A stretch of 64,000 bases of DNA, from NCBI GenBank assembly GCA_002347725.1, contig DDXA01000003.1, forward strand, positions 310,001-374,000. Reading direction: 5' to 3'. Positions 24,134-33,970 of this stretch are shown here, in pieces. The position numbers and the translations under genes were made by a program. This DNA is from Actinobacteria bacterium UBA2272 (GTDB lineage Bacteria > Actinomycetota > Coriobacteriia > Anaerosomatales > Anaerosomataceae). Positions within the stretch are counted from its first letter, which is position 1. Each line of letters opens with the position of its first letter. The notes under the pieces are model-generated. The model did no database searches. It saw only the letters and a list, made by a program, of their open reading frames with translations, and was not told the origin of the DNA.

Positions 24134-24376
24134 ATGGAGCACGATGAGATCTACGCCAAGGTGAAAGAGGTCATCGTCGACCAGCTCTCCGCAGACGAGG
24201 ACGACGTCTCGCCGGAGGCGTCGTTCATCGACGACCTTGGCGCCGATTCGCTCGACATCGTCGAGCTCGTCATGGCGCTGGAGGACTCGTTCAGCATCTC
24301 GATCCCCGATGAGGAGGCCGAGTCCATCAAGACGGTCGGCGACGCTGTCGACTATATCGCCGCAAATATGGAGTGA
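24134..24376 (+). CDS. acpP: Acyl carrier protein
   Basis: The 80-residue acidic protein has the phosphopantetheine attachment serine in GADSLDIVEL (Ser39) and the usual four-helix ACP profile. It carries the growing acyl chain for all fab enzymes of the operon. It has the best ribosome binding site of the region (AAGGAGG, 24119-24125), fitting its need for high expression; ATG 24134 matches that site, and an earlier GTG at 24125 lies inside it. Confidence 0.97.
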   Translation: MEHDEIYAKVKEVIVDQLSADEDDVSPEASFIDDLGADSLDIVELVMALEDSFSISIPDEEAESIKTVGDAVDYIAANME

Positions 24377-24452
24377 CCCGCGGTCTCGAGCCGCTTACGA
24401 GGCGGCGTCATGCGCGAGCGTGGCGCCGCCTCGTCACCAGGGAGAGGAACTC

Positions 24453-25415
24453 ATGGAGTTGCCTACGCTCACCATCGGCGCACGCACCGCCCGGCTCCCC
24501 ATAATCCAGGGCGGCATGGCCGTGCGCATTTCGCTGGGACCGCTCGCGACCGCGGTGGCCGACGCGGGCGGCATCGGTCTGATCGCGGGCTCAGGGCTGA
24601 GTCCTGCCGAACTGGCCGAGGAGGTCCGTCGCACGCGCGCGGCGACTTCAGGTGTCATCGGCGTGAACATCATGGTGGCCGTCCGCATCTTCAAGGACCT
24701 GGTGCATGCGGCACTCGCAGAAGGCGTCGATCTCGTCGTGGCCGGCGCCGGGTTCTCCCGTGACGTCTTCACGTGGTGCCGCGAGGCGGGCGTGGAGTTC
24801 GTTCCTATCGTGGGCTCGGCACGTGTCGCACGCCTGGCCGAGAAGTTCGGCGCCTCGGCGGTCGTCGTCGAAGGCTGCGATGCGGGTGGACACCTCGGCA
24901 CGGACCGGCATCTGTTCGATCTGCTTCCCGAGATCCTCGACGCCGTCGACATCCCGGTGATCGCTGCAGGCGGCCTGGCAACCGGGGCCGACATCAAACG
25001 TGCGCTCGATGCGGGGGCGGCGGGCGTACAGATGGGTTCGGTATTCGCCGCCACCGTCGAGTCCTCGGCACCTGACGCGTTCAAGCAGATGTACGTTGCG
25101 GCGACCGCGGACGACATCATCGTCACCAGGAGTCCGGTCGGACTGCCCGGACGCGCGATCACCTCTCCGCTCACGGAGCGCATCGCCCGGGCCGACTACC
25201 CGCCGATCGAGCGGTGCCGGGCGTGCCTCAAACAGTGCGGCAAGGAGTACTGCATCATCGACGCGCTCGAGATCGCACAGCGCGGCGACGTCGACCGCGG
25301 CCTCATCTTCGCCGGGACGTCTGCGGCCCATGTCCACGACATCCCGACCGCGGCCGAACTGATCGACCGTCTGTGTGCCGAGTGGCGGGCAGCGAGCGAA
25401 GGAGAACACTCATGA
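24453..25415 (+). CDS. FabK/nitronate monooxygenase-like FMN enzyme with a C-terminal cysteine cluster
   Basis: The 320-residue protein is a second FabK-like TIM barrel: LPIIQGGMAVRISLG, VVEGCDAGGHLGTDRH (His147 at the flavin site) and VPVIAAGGLATGADI. It differs from fabK in a C-terminal cluster Cys255-x2-Cys258-x3-Cys262-x4-Cys267, which could hold an iron-sulfur cluster or zinc. Such proteins are annotated as nitronate monooxygenase or enoyl reductase. Being between acpP and fabF, overlapping fabF by four bases, it may be an alternative enoyl-ACP reductase. The exact reaction is uncertain. Confidence 0.8.
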   Translation: MELPTLTIGARTARLPIIQGGMAVRISLGPLATAVADAGGIGLIAGSGLSPAELAEEVRRTRAATSGVIGVNIMVAVRIFKDLVHAALAEGVDLVVAGAGFSRDVFTWCREAGVEFVPIVGSARVARLAEKFGASAVVVEGCDAGGHLGTDRHLFDLLPEILDAVDIPVIAAGGLATGADIKRALDAGAAGVQMGSVFAATVESSAPDAFKQMYVAATADDIIVTRSPVGLPGRAITSPLTERIARADYPPIERCRACLKQCGKEYCIIDALEIAQRGDVDRGLIFAGTSAAHVHDIPTAAELIDRLCAEWRAASEGEHS

Positions 25416-26644
25416 GACGCGTCGTCATCACCGGCCTCGGGGTCGTCAGTCCCGTCGGCATCGGCGCCGACGCCGTGTGTGCGTCGGTCAATGCAGGCAG
25501 AAGCGGCGTGGCGCCCATCACCGCATTCGACGCCTCGGCATACTCCACCCGGTTCGCCGCGATGATCGACGACTGGGACCCCACGCCATGGATCGAGCCG
25601 AAGGAGGCCCGGCGTCTGGCCAGGTTCCAGCAGTTCGCGGTCGCCGCGGCCCAGGAGGCTGTCGACGACGCGGGGCTCGTCATCGAGGAGGCCGACGCGG
25701 ACCGGGTGGGTGTCATCGTCGGCTCCGGCATCGGCGGGCTCGGCACGATGGAGGAACAGAAGGAGATCCTCGACGCGAAGGGACCGGGACGGGTAAGCCC
25801 GTTCCTCGTCCCCATGATGATCGTGGACCTCGCCGCCGGGCACATCTCCATCCGGTTCGGCGCCAAAGGCATCAACTACGCCCCGGTGTCCGCGTGCGCC
25901 ACCGGCAACCACGCCATCGGCGAGGCGGGGGAGATCATCAAGCGCGGCGATGCAGACGTGATCATCGCCGGAGGCTTCGACTGCGGCACCACGCCGCTCG
26001 GACTTGCCGGGTTCTGCGCCGCACGCTCCCTGTCCACCCGCAACGACGACCCCACCCGGGCGTCACGTCCCTTCGACGCCGGTCGCGACGGCTTCGTCAT
26101 GGGTGAGGGTGGCGGCATCCTTATACTCGAGGAACTCGAGCACGCACGCGCCCGCGGAGCCCGCATCTACGCCGAGCTCGCCGGATATGGCGCGTCAGCC
26201 GACGCCTACCACCTCACCGCACCGGCGCCGGACGGGGACGGCGCGCGTCGCGCCATGCTCCAGTCGCTCGCACGCGGCGGGATGACTCCAGCCGAGATCG
26301 GCTACATCAACGCACACGGCACCTCGACACAGCTCGGCGACGCCGCCGAGACCGGCGCCATCAAGGCCGTCTTCGGACCGGATGCGCCACCCGTCTCGTC
26401 GACCAAGTCGATGACCGGCCATCTCCTCGGCGGAGCAGGCGCCCTCGAGGCCGTCATCTGCGTGCGGGCCCTGATCGACGGGATCCTGCCGCCAACCATC
26501 AACTACGAGACACCCGACCCGGCGTGCGACCTCGACTACATCCCCAACGTCGCACGGGAGGCGACCGTCGATGCGATCATGAACAACTCCTTCGGCTTCG
26601 GTGGCCACAACGCGACGCTCGTGTTCAGGCGGCTGGACTCCTGA
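25412..26644 (+). CDS. fabF: 3-oxoacyl-ACP synthase II
   Basis: The 410-residue condensing enzyme extends acyl-ACP with malonyl-ACP. Its Cys-His-His triad is intact: Cys162 (VSACATGNHAI), His302 (INAHGTST) and His337 (SMTGHLLGGAG). The C-terminal NNSFGFGGHNATLVF is typical. The start overlaps the upstream stop (ATGA) and the stop touches the rnc start (TGATG). Confidence 0.97.
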   Translation: MRRVVITGLGVVSPVGIGADAVCASVNAGRSGVAPITAFDASAYSTRFAAMIDDWDPTPWIEPKEARRLARFQQFAVAAAQEAVDDAGLVIEEADADRVGVIVGSGIGGLGTMEEQKEILDAKGPGRVSPFLVPMMIVDLAAGHISIRFGAKGINYAPVSACATGNHAIGEAGEIIKRGDADVIIAGGFDCGTTPLGLAGFCAARSLSTRNDDPTRASRPFDAGRDGFVMGEGGGILILEELEHARARGARIYAELAGYGASADAYHLTAPAPDGDGARRAMLQSLARGGMTPAEIGYINAHGTSTQLGDAAETGAIKAVFGPDAPPVSSTKSMTGHLLGGAGALEAVICVRALIDGILPPTINYETPDPACDLDYIPNVAREATVDAIMNNSFGFGGHNATLVFRRLDS

Positions 26645-27360
26645 TGGCCATGGACGGAGAGCGACGCGCGCGGATCGAGGCGATCGTCGGACATACCTTC
26701 TCGGACCCTGCGCTCCTCGAGGCCGCCGTCACCCACCCGTCGTACGCGTGCGAACACGACGGGTGCCCCGGTTACGACCGCCTCGAGTTCCTCGGCGATG
26801 CCGTCCTCGGCTTCATCGTCTCCGACGCGCTCTATGTGTCCCTGCCCGATGCGCCCGAGGGTGAACTCACGCGCCGCAAGCACCATGCGGTGTCGGGCGA
26901 GGCTCTCGCCGAGGTCGCCGAGCACCTCGACCTCGGCGCGTTCGTGTCGCTCGGGCGGGGCGCCGAGTCCGCAGGCGAGCGCCTGCGCTCCTCGATCCTC
27001 GAGAACGTCATGGAGGCGCTCATCGGGGCGCTGTACCTCGACGGCGGCCTCGATGCGGCACGGGACTTCGCCGTCCGCGCGCTTGAATCGCGCTACGCGG
27101 CGGCGGCGGCGCCGGAGAAGGACCCCAAGTCGGCCTTGCAGCAGTACACGCAGGGCAAGCTCTCGGCGCTTCCCGAGTACCGGATCCGCGAGGTGTCCGG
27201 GCCGCCGCATCAGCGGGTCTTCACCGCCGACGTGTACGTCCTCGGTCGCGTGCTCGGCTCCGGCGCCGGGGCTACGAAACAGGCCGCCGAGAAGGCCGCG
27301 GCGGCGGCGGCTCTCTCGGCACTCCTGGTCGACGACGCCCGCGGTGCCTCCGACGCCTGA
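26644..27360 (+). CDS. rnc: Ribonuclease III
   Basis: The 238-residue protein has the RNase III signature DRLEFLGDAVLGF (about 45-57), the second metal-site element ENVMEALIGALYLDGG, and a C-terminal double-stranded RNA-binding domain (about 160-230). It processes rRNA and structured mRNAs. A second ATG at 26650 could also be used. The acpP-rnc-smc-ftsY order is as in Bacillus. Confidence 0.96.
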   Translation: MAMDGERRARIEAIVGHTFSDPALLEAAVTHPSYACEHDGCPGYDRLEFLGDAVLGFIVSDALYVSLPDAPEGELTRRKHHAVSGEALAEVAEHLDLGAFVSLGRGAESAGERLRSSILENVMEALIGALYLDGGLDAARDFAVRALESRYAAAAAPEKDPKSALQQYTQGKLSALPEYRIREVSGPPHQRVFTADVYVLGRVLGSGAGATKQAAEKAAAAAALSALLVDDARGASDA

Positions 27361-27450
27361 CGCGACTGCCGCTGTGATAGGATACACAGCGTCGCCCGCG
27401 GAGGTCGGCTTCCTGCGGATACATGCCACTACCAGCGGAAAGAGCCTCGC

Positions 27451-30400
27451 TTGTACCTGAAGTCGCTCACCTTGAAGGGATTCAAGTCCTTCGCGGACCG
27501 CAGCCGGCTCTCACTCGAGCCCGGGGTGACGGTCGTCGTCGGTCCCAACGGCTCCGGCAAATCGAACATCTCCGACGCCGTCTTGTGGGTACTCGGCGAG
27601 CAGTCCGCCAAGGCGCTGCGCGGCAATGCGATGGAAGACGTCATCTTCGCAGGCTCCTCCGCACGGCAGGCAGTGGGCGTGGCTGAAGTCGACCTCGTGC
27701 TCGACAATCACGACGGACAGTTGCCGATCGAGTTCTCCGAGGTCACGATCACCCGCCGCATGTTCCGCAACGGGGAGAGCGAGTACCTCATCAACCAAAC
27801 GCCCACGCGGCTCATGGACGTGCAGGAACTCCTGCACGACACGGGCCTGGGCCGGGACACGCACTCGATCATCAGCCAGGGTCGTATCGACGAGATCCTC
27901 AACTCGCGGCCGGAGGAACGGCGAGCGCTCATCGAGGAGGCTGCGGGCGTCCTCAAGCACAAGAAGCGCAAGGAGCGCGCCATCCGCAAACTCTCGATGA
28001 TGGACGTACATCTCGACCGGATCCGCGATGTGCTCATCGAGATCGACCGTCAGCTCAGGCCGCTCCAGCGCCAGGCCGACAAGGCCGCCGAGTACCGCGA
28101 GATCGGCGCCGAGCTCCGCGACCTGGAAGTCGCGCTTGCCGTCGGCGATCTCAGAGTGCTGCAGGAGGAATGGGACGCCCTCGAGAAGCGCGAACGCGAG
28201 CACGACGCCGAAGTCGAACTCGCCCGCTACCGGCTTGCCGAGCGCCAACGCGAGCTTGAGACGTTCCAGTCGCTCCTCGAAGAGAAGGGCCTGTTCGTCG
28301 GCGACCTGTCCGAGCAACGACGGCGCCTGCAGTCCGTGCTTGAACGCACCAACTCCGGACTGCTTCTGCTCGAGGAGAAGGGCAAGAACCTCGTCGAGCG
28401 GCTCTCGGAACTGCGCCAGAAGGTCCACCAAAGCGGGAGCCGGTTCGAGTCGCGCACCGCCGAACTCCAGCAGATCGCCGAGGAGCGCGCCGTCACCGAG
28501 GCCAAGCTGCACGCGCTGTACACCCAACTCGGCGAACTCCGGCGCGAGTCGGAGACCATCAAGAAGGAACGTCTGGCCGCCGACGAAACGCTCGCCGAGG
28601 TGATGACCGAGGCGCGCCGGACGCGCAAGGATGTCGACGACGCGCGCGCGGACCTTGCCGATATCCAGCAGGCGCTCTCCGGCTTCGCACTTGAGTCCGA
28701 GATGCTCGCCGAGCGGCTCGCGACGGTCCGCAACCAGCGTTCGGCACTCATGCAGACGCTCTCGGCCAGACGTGATCGGCTCGAGCAACTCGGCAACCGG
28801 ATCGACCACGGGCGCAAGGAGGCGGCGCTTGCGGCCTCCGACGTCGACCGGCGCGTGCGTCTTGCCGAGTCCCGGCAGACCGCGCTCGACAAGCTGCGTG
28901 CCGAGCTGGCCGACGTGCGTGCGGAGATCCGCGGCATCGAGGAGGTCGACCGGGCGTTCGACTCGGCATCGCCGGCTCTTGCCTGGCTGCTTGCGCGCGA
29001 GCACGAACTGCCGGGCGTCATCGGCCCGGTCACCGAGCACATCACTGTGCCGAAAGAGTACGAGCGGGTCGTCGAGCGGATACTCGGCGCCGACGTCTTC
29101 TGCGTACTCGTGCACGACCGCGGCTCGATCCTCAAGACCGTCGCGGTCCTCGAGGAGCACGGAGCCAACGACTTCGCGCTCATCCCCGTGGGCTCTGACG
29201 CCGACGACACGCTTCCCGCCGACGGTCCGGGCGTACGCCTGATCGATGTCATCGACTGTGCGCCCGAGATCAGGGCCAGCCTGCGTGCGCTGATCGGTGA
29301 CGTACGCGTCGTTGAGACCCTCGGGCAGGCGCTCGACGCGCCACCATCCCCGTGGCGGCTTGCCACCAGCGCCGGCCATACCGTCTTCCCCTCGGGCAAG
29401 GTCCGCGTCGGGCCGTCGCTCGATGATGACGCCGGTGTCCTCGGCAGGCGTCGCGCACTCGTGGAGCTCAAGGCTCGCTTCGAGGCGCTGGACGCCGCCG
29501 TCGGGGAGTCCGAGGCCGCGCTCGTCGATGCGACCGAGGCGTTGGCCGCATCGCAGCAAGACGCCCTCGAACTCGGCCAGAGCATCGCCTCACTCACGGG
29601 CGAGGAAGCGTCGCTTCGAGAGGATGTCGGCCGGCTCGAGCGCACCATAACCGAGTCCGACACCGAAGTCGCCTCGATCGACCTGCGACTTCGCCAGATC
29701 GACGAGAAGACGGTCAAGGACCGCCCGCACCAACGCGCGCTCTCGGACCGCATAGCCGAGGGACTCGTGCGCATCGAAGAGCTCGAGGACGCCACCATCG
29801 CCCGCCGGGAGGAGCGCGACACGCGCTTCCGGGAGGAGACCGAGGTCGCGAACCGGCTCTCGGCGTGCCAGGTCGAGATCGCCGCCGTCTCCGAACGCGA
29901 GGTGCACCTGAAGCGGCGCTACGGAGCGCTCACCGCGGAGACGAAGGAGCTCGGTCAGACGGTGGAGCAGTCCAAGGTGACCGAGGTGGCGCTCGAGGCG
30001 CTGCTCGAGCGCATCCAGCCGCTCCACGAGCTGTGGGACGCGCTCCTCAAGCGCTCCGAACACTGGGCCGACAAGCTGCGCGACCGCGCTCGCTTCGAGC
30101 AGGCCGACTCCGAGTCGCTCAGGACCACCATCCACGACGGCCAGGAGGCTGTCCGCACAGCGCAGGCCGCCGTCGACGAGACGCTCGAGTCAGTCACCGC
30201 GGTCCGCGTGGAGAAGGCCGCACTCGAGGTGCAGGTCACCTCGGCGGTCAAACACATCGTCGACGATCTCGGCGTACCGATCGAACGCGCCCTTGAGGTG
30301 CCACCGATCGCCGACCGGACCACGGCCAACGACCGTGCCCACCGGCTCCGCAAGCGCATCGCCAACCTCGGCCCGGTCAACCCGGTCGCCGTTGAGGAGT

Positions 30401-30987
30401 TCGACCACCTCCGCGACCGCCGTGACTTCATGCAGCACCAGCTCGACGACCTGACGTCGAGCCGCAAAGCCCTCCAGAAGGTGATCTCTGCCATCGACCG
30501 CAAGGTGCGTGATCGATTCCTCGAGACGTTCGAACTCGTCGACCATCACTTCCAGGACATCTTCGCGCTGCTGTTCCCGGGAGGGCAGGCCTCGCTCATC
30601 CTGACCGACCCCGATGAGCCCGAGACCACCGGCGTCGAGGTGGCCGCACAGCCGCGCGGCAAGCGTCTCCAGAAGATGAGCCTGCTCTCGGGCGGCGAGA
30701 AGTCACTGACCGCCCTCGCGCTGCTCTTCGCCGTCTACCGCACGCGCCCCTGCCCGTTCTACATCCTCGACGAGGTCGAGGCCGCGCTCGACGACACGAA
30801 CCTTCGCCGGTTCATCACCTTCGTCGACAGCCTCAGGACGCACACCCAGTTCATCGTGGTCACTCACCAACGCAGGACGATGGAGACCGCCGACGTACTC
30901 TACGGTGTCTCGATGCAGGCCGACGGCGTGAGCAAGGTCGTCAGTCAGAAGATCGAGCGCGCGACTGCCGAGGCGACGTCGTCGTGA
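27451..30987 (+). CDS. smc: Chromosome segregation ATPase SMC
   Basis: The 1178-residue protein starts MYLKSLTLKGFKSFA from a TTG codon, the only start that gives the conserved SMC N-terminus. Walker A is GPNGSGKSNISDAV; two coiled-coil arms (about 170-500 and 670-1010) flank a hinge (about 515-640); the C-terminus has LSGGEKSLTALAL and Walker B FYILDEVEAALDD. It compacts and segregates chromosomes with ScpA/ScpB, not seen here. The 90-base gap upstream holds a weak -10 (TAGGAT 27378-27383) within a hairpin GCTGTG/CACAGC (27371-27390). It overlaps ftsY by four bases. Confidence 0.97.
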   Translation: MYLKSLTLKGFKSFADRSRLSLEPGVTVVVGPNGSGKSNISDAVLWVLGEQSAKALRGNAMEDVIFAGSSARQAVGVAEVDLVLDNHDGQLPIEFSEVTITRRMFRNGESEYLINQTPTRLMDVQELLHDTGLGRDTHSIISQGRIDEILNSRPEERRALIEEAAGVLKHKKRKERAIRKLSMMDVHLDRIRDVLIEIDRQLRPLQRQADKAAEYREIGAELRDLEVALAVGDLRVLQEEWDALEKREREHDAEVELARYRLAERQRELETFQSLLEEKGLFVGDLSEQRRRLQSVLERTNSGLLLLEEKGKNLVERLSELRQKVHQSGSRFESRTAELQQIAEERAVTEAKLHALYTQLGELRRESETIKKERLAADETLAEVMTEARRTRKDVDDARADLADIQQALSGFALESEMLAERLATVRNQRSALMQTLSARRDRLEQLGNRIDHGRKEAALAASDVDRRVRLAESRQTALDKLRAELADVRAEIRGIEEVDRAFDSASPALAWLLAREHELPGVIGPVTEHITVPKEYERVVERILGADVFCVLVHDRGSILKTVAVLEEHGANDFALIPVGSDADDTLPADGPGVRLIDVIDCAPEIRASLRALIGDVRVVETLGQALDAPPSPWRLATSAGHTVFPSGKVRVGPSLDDDAGVLGRRRALVELKARFEALDAAVGESEAALVDATEALAASQQDALELGQSIASLTGEEASLREDVGRLERTITESDTEVASIDLRLRQIDEKTVKDRPHQRALSDRIAEGLVRIEELEDATIARREERDTRFREETEVANRLSACQVEIAAVSEREVHLKRRYGALTAETKELGQTVEQSKVTEVALEALLERIQPLHELWDALLKRSEHWADKLRDRARFEQADSESLRTTIHDGQEAVRTAQAAVDETLESVTAVRVEKAALEVQVTSAVKHIVDDLGVPIERALEVPPIADRTTANDRAHRLRKRIANLGPVNPVAVEEFDHLRDRRDFMQHQLDDLTSSRKALQKVISAIDRKVRDRFLETFELVDHHFQDIFALLFPGGQASLILTDPDEPETTGVEVAAQPRGKRLQKMSLLSGGEKSLTALALLFAVYRTRPCPFYILDEVEAALDDTNLRRFITFVDSLRTHTQFIVVTHQRRTMETADVLYGVSMQADGVSKVVSQKIERATAEATSS

Positions 30988-31910
30988 CCCAGCCGTGGTA
31001 CAAGCGCCTCGGCAACGGGCTGGCACGTACACGAGGCGAGCTCCAGGGGCACCTGAACGTCCTCCTGCGCCGCGGGCCGGATCTCGACGAACAGTTCTGG
31101 GAGGAGCTCGAAGACGCCCTTCTCCAGGCGGATATGGGCGTCACCGCCACCACCGAGATGACCGGGCGCCTGCGTGACACGGCGGCTCGGGAGGCTCTGC
31201 CGGACGCCACCGCCGTTCTCGCCCGACTCGCAGACGAGATCGCTGCCGAGGTGCGCGTCCCCGGCGACGACCCCTTCACCTCCGGTCCTGCCACGGTTCT
31301 TGTGGTCGGCGTGAACGGCACGGGCAAGACGACGAGCGTCGGAAAGATCGCCAAGTCCGCCGCCGACGCGGGACGACACGTCGTCATCGGCTCGGCCGAC
31401 ACGTTCCGTGCCGCAGCCATCGAGCAGCTCCGCATCTGGGCCGAGCGCGCTGAGGTGCCCGTCATCGAGCGCGCCCACGGCGCCGATCCCGCCGCCGTCG
31501 TATTCGACACGATCACCGAAGGTCGGGCACGGGACGCCGACCTCATCCTCATCGACACCGCCGGGCGCCTCCACACCTCGTCGGACCTCATGGCGGAGCT
31601 CGTCAAGGTCAAGCGCGTGGCCGACCGCGAGAGCCCGCATCCGGTCCGTGTCGTCCTTGTCATGGACGCGACAACCGGACAGAACGGCCTTGTCCAGGCG
31701 CGGGAGTTCCACCGGGCGTTGGGACTCGACGGCCTCGTTCTCACCAAACTCGATGGCACCGCCAAAGGTGGCATCGTCGTTGCGGTCTCCCGCGAACTCG
31801 GCGTCCCCGTCGTGCGTGTCGGCGTGGGGGAGGGCGTGGCCGATCTCGAGGCTTTTGAGCCCGACGCGTTCGCCGCCGCGATCGTCGGTGAGAGTCCCGC
31901 CGGATCCTGA
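30984..31910 (+). CDS. ftsY: Signal recognition particle receptor FtsY
   Basis: The 308-residue GTPase has a short N domain, Walker A GVNGTGKTTSVGKIAK, ADTFRAAA, DTAGRLHT and the G4 element TKLDGTAKGG. It docks SRP-ribosome complexes at the membrane. The acidic A domain of E. coli FtsY is missing, as in most Gram-positives. The GTG overlaps the smc stop. Confidence 0.96.
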   Translation: MTQPWYKRLGNGLARTRGELQGHLNVLLRRGPDLDEQFWEELEDALLQADMGVTATTEMTGRLRDTAAREALPDATAVLARLADEIAAEVRVPGDDPFTSGPATVLVVGVNGTGKTTSVGKIAKSAADAGRHVVIGSADTFRAAAIEQLRIWAERAEVPVIERAHGADPAAVVFDTITEGRARDADLILIDTAGRLHTSSDLMAELVKVKRVADRESPHPVRVVLVMDATTGQNGLVQAREFHRALGLDGLVLTKLDGTAKGGIVVAVSRELGVPVVRVGVGEGVADLEAFEPDAFAAAIVGESPAGS

Positions 31911-32449
31911 TGCGCGCCCCGGAGTTCATCGCATGGCGGGAGCGTGACCGGAAGTACCTCGCCCTCACGCTCGTCCTCGCGTTCACGCTCGGCCTGGTCG
32001 TCGGCACGTTGTACATCGTCTTCACCACGGTGAGGGTAGACGGCGACTCCATGGCGCCCACGCTTCTTCACGAGGATCGCGCGCTGGTCACCAAGGGGTA
32101 TCCGAACCCGCGGCGAGGAGACATCGTCTCGCTTACGCTGCTCGACAGCGGCGAGAGGGTCGGCGTGCTCAAACGCGTGGTCGCTCTCGGTGGAGACACG
32201 GTCACGATGCTCGGGGATGTCGTGTACGTCAACGGCCAGCGTTCCGCCACGAATCCCGATACCACCTCCTGGGCGAGCGGAGCCGAGTCCGAGCCGGTCA
32301 TCGTCCCGGCGGATGCGGTGTTCGTCCTCGGCGACAACAGGGCGATCTCGTTCGACAGCCGGATCGTGGGCCCGATACCGCTCGCAGACGTCCAGGGAAG
32401 GGTCGCTGCCGTGATCTTGCCACTCGGCCGTTTTCGCGTCATTGACTGA
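31910..32449 (+). CDS. lepB: Signal peptidase I (first copy)
   Basis: The 179-residue protein has one N-terminal membrane helix (about 17-38), the catalytic Ser47 in DGDSMAPTL, Lys88 in VLKRVVALGGD and the box GDNRAISFDSR. It removes signal peptides from exported proteins. It lies between ftsY and ffh, so three export-pathway genes are adjacent. A second, longer copy lies at 35953. Confidence 0.93.
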   Translation: MRAPEFIAWRERDRKYLALTLVLAFTLGLVVGTLYIVFTTVRVDGDSMAPTLLHEDRALVTKGYPNPRRGDIVSLTLLDSGERVGVLKRVVALGGDTVTMLGDVVYVNGQRSATNPDTTSWASGAESEPVIVPADAVFVLGDNRAISFDSRIVGPIPLADVQGRVAAVILPLGRFRVID

Positions 32450-32499
32450 CCGCGTGCTCCTCCGTAGGGTGTAGTCCCTGTCATACTTCAGGAGGCTGG

Positions 32500-33843
32500 A
32501 TGTTCGAGAACCTCAGCGACCGTCTGCACGCGGTCTTCAGCAAGCTCACCGGTCGGGGCGCGCTTTCCGAGGCCGACGTCGACGCAGCCATGCGCGAGGT
32601 GCGCATGGCCCTGCTCGAGGCCGACGTGAACTTCAAGACGGTCAAGGAGTTCGTCGCGCGCGTACGCGCACGCGCGGTGGGCGCGGACGTCATGAAGAGC
32701 CTCACACCCGGCCAGATGGTCGTCAAGATCGTGCTCGAGGAGTTGACGGCGCTGATGGGCGGCAGCGAGTCGCGCCTCGTGCTCTCCAGCCGCACGCCCG
32801 CGGTCATCATGCTCGTCGGCCTGCAGGGCTCCGGCAAGACGACAGCCGCAGCCAAACTCGCCAATCTCCTGCGCAAGCAGGGCAAGAGCCCGCTCCTCGT
32901 CGCGTGCGACGTGTACCGTCCCGCCGCCATCGACCAGCTCGAAGCGCTCGGCCGACAGCTTGAGATCCCGGTCTACCGGGGAGAGGGCCTCGATGCGGTG
33001 GCCATCGCTCGTGAGGGCATCAAAGATGCCATCGCCCGGATGCGCGATGTCGTGATCGTCGACACCGCGGGCCGACTGCATGTGGATGAGGACATGATGG
33101 CCGAAGCCGCGGCCATCCGGCAGGCGGTGAGACCCGATCAGGTCCTCATGGTGATCGATGCCATGACGGGCCAGGACGCCGTGAACGCCGCCGCCGCGTT
33201 CGCCGAGCGGGTGGACTTCGACGGCGTCATCGTCACCAAACTCGACGGCGACGCCCGAGGCGGCGCCGCGCTGTCGGTGCGCGCCGTCACCGGCAAGCCG
33301 ATCAAGTTCGCGGGGGTCGGCGAGAAGCTCGATGCGCTCGAACCGTTCCACCCGGAGCGGATGGCCAAGCGCATACTCGGCATGGGCGACGTCGTCTCGC
33401 TCATCGAGAAAGCCCAGGATACGATCGATGCGGACGCCGCCTCGGACCTCGAGGCGCGGCTTGCCAGCGGCGTGTTCACCCTTGACGACTTTCTGTCGCA
33501 ACTACAGCAGGTGAGGAAGATGGGCTCGCTCTCGGACATCATCTCGATGATCCCGGGCGCCAACCGGCTGCCGAAGGATGCCGAGATCGACGAAGGCGCG
33601 CTCGCGCGTACCGAGGCGATCATTCGCTCCATGACCCCCGCCGAGCGGGCCAAACCCTCACGGATCAACGGTTCGCGTCGCGAGCGGATCGCCAACGGCG
33701 CCGGCGTCCGCGTGTTCGATGTGAACCAGGTGCTCAAACAGTTCACCCAGGCGCAGAAGATGATGAAGCAACTCGGCGCCATCCCCGGTGGGGGGAAGAA
33801 GCGCAGGTTTCGCGGAATGCCCGGGGTGTCCGGTCCGTTCTAG
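32500..33843 (+). CDS. ffh: Signal recognition particle protein Ffh
   Basis: The 447-residue GTPase has the N domain, Walker A GLQGSGKTTAAAKLAN, DVYRPAAIDQL, DTAGRLHVDED, TKLDGDARGG and a C-terminal M domain that binds SRP RNA and signal sequences (SRINGSRRERIANGAG). It pairs with FtsY encoded just upstream. AGGAGG precedes the ATG by four bases. The ylxM gene that lies before ffh in Bacillus is absent; lepB takes its place. Confidence 0.97.
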   Translation: MFENLSDRLHAVFSKLTGRGALSEADVDAAMREVRMALLEADVNFKTVKEFVARVRARAVGADVMKSLTPGQMVVKIVLEELTALMGGSESRLVLSSRTPAVIMLVGLQGSGKTTAAAKLANLLRKQGKSPLLVACDVYRPAAIDQLEALGRQLEIPVYRGEGLDAVAIAREGIKDAIARMRDVVIVDTAGRLHVDEDMMAEAAAIRQAVRPDQVLMVIDAMTGQDAVNAAAAFAERVDFDGVIVTKLDGDARGGAALSVRAVTGKPIKFAGVGEKLDALEPFHPERMAKRILGMGDVVSLIEKAQDTIDADAASDLEARLASGVFTLDDFLSQLQQVRKMGSLSDIISMIPGANRLPKDAEIDEGALARTEAIIRSMTPAERAKPSRINGSRRERIANGAGVRVFDVNQVLKQFTQAQKMMKQLGAIPGGGKKRRFRGMPGVSGPF

Positions 33844-33882
33844 CCCGAATGGAGCCCGTGCGACCTGCGTTCTCAACTCGCT

Positions 33883-33911
33883 TTGACCCCTTGGGACTCA
33901 TCTCGTATCAT
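33883..33911 (+). promoter_or_regulatory. rpsP operon promoter
   Basis: TTGACC (33883-33888), a 17-base spacer and TATCAT (33906-33911) form one of the best promoters of the window. It drives rpsP-khpA-rimM-trmD-lepB. Confidence 0.75.
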
Positions 33912-33933
33912 TAGTCGCTGCTCTTGCTCACGA

Positions 33934-33951
33934 GTGGCCCTATCGGGCCAC
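33934..33951 (+). promoter_or_regulatory. Hairpin in the rpsP leader
   Basis: GTGGCCC-TATC-GGGCCAC is a perfect seven-base stem seven bases before the ribosome binding site (GGAGGTG, 33958-33964). It could influence translation of S16 or mark the 5' end; it matches no leader family known to me. Confidence 0.45.
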
Positions 33952-33970
33952 CTACACGGAGGTGAAACAC

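Noticed and set aside
27511..29559. Minus-strand open frame of about 680 codons opposite smc
   Set aside because: An antisense shadow of smc; composition and lack of any domain or start signal make it non-coding.
32482..32487. CATACT as a promoter for ffh
   Set aside because: A start from this box would cut into the AGGAGG ribosome binding site; -35 match is poor.
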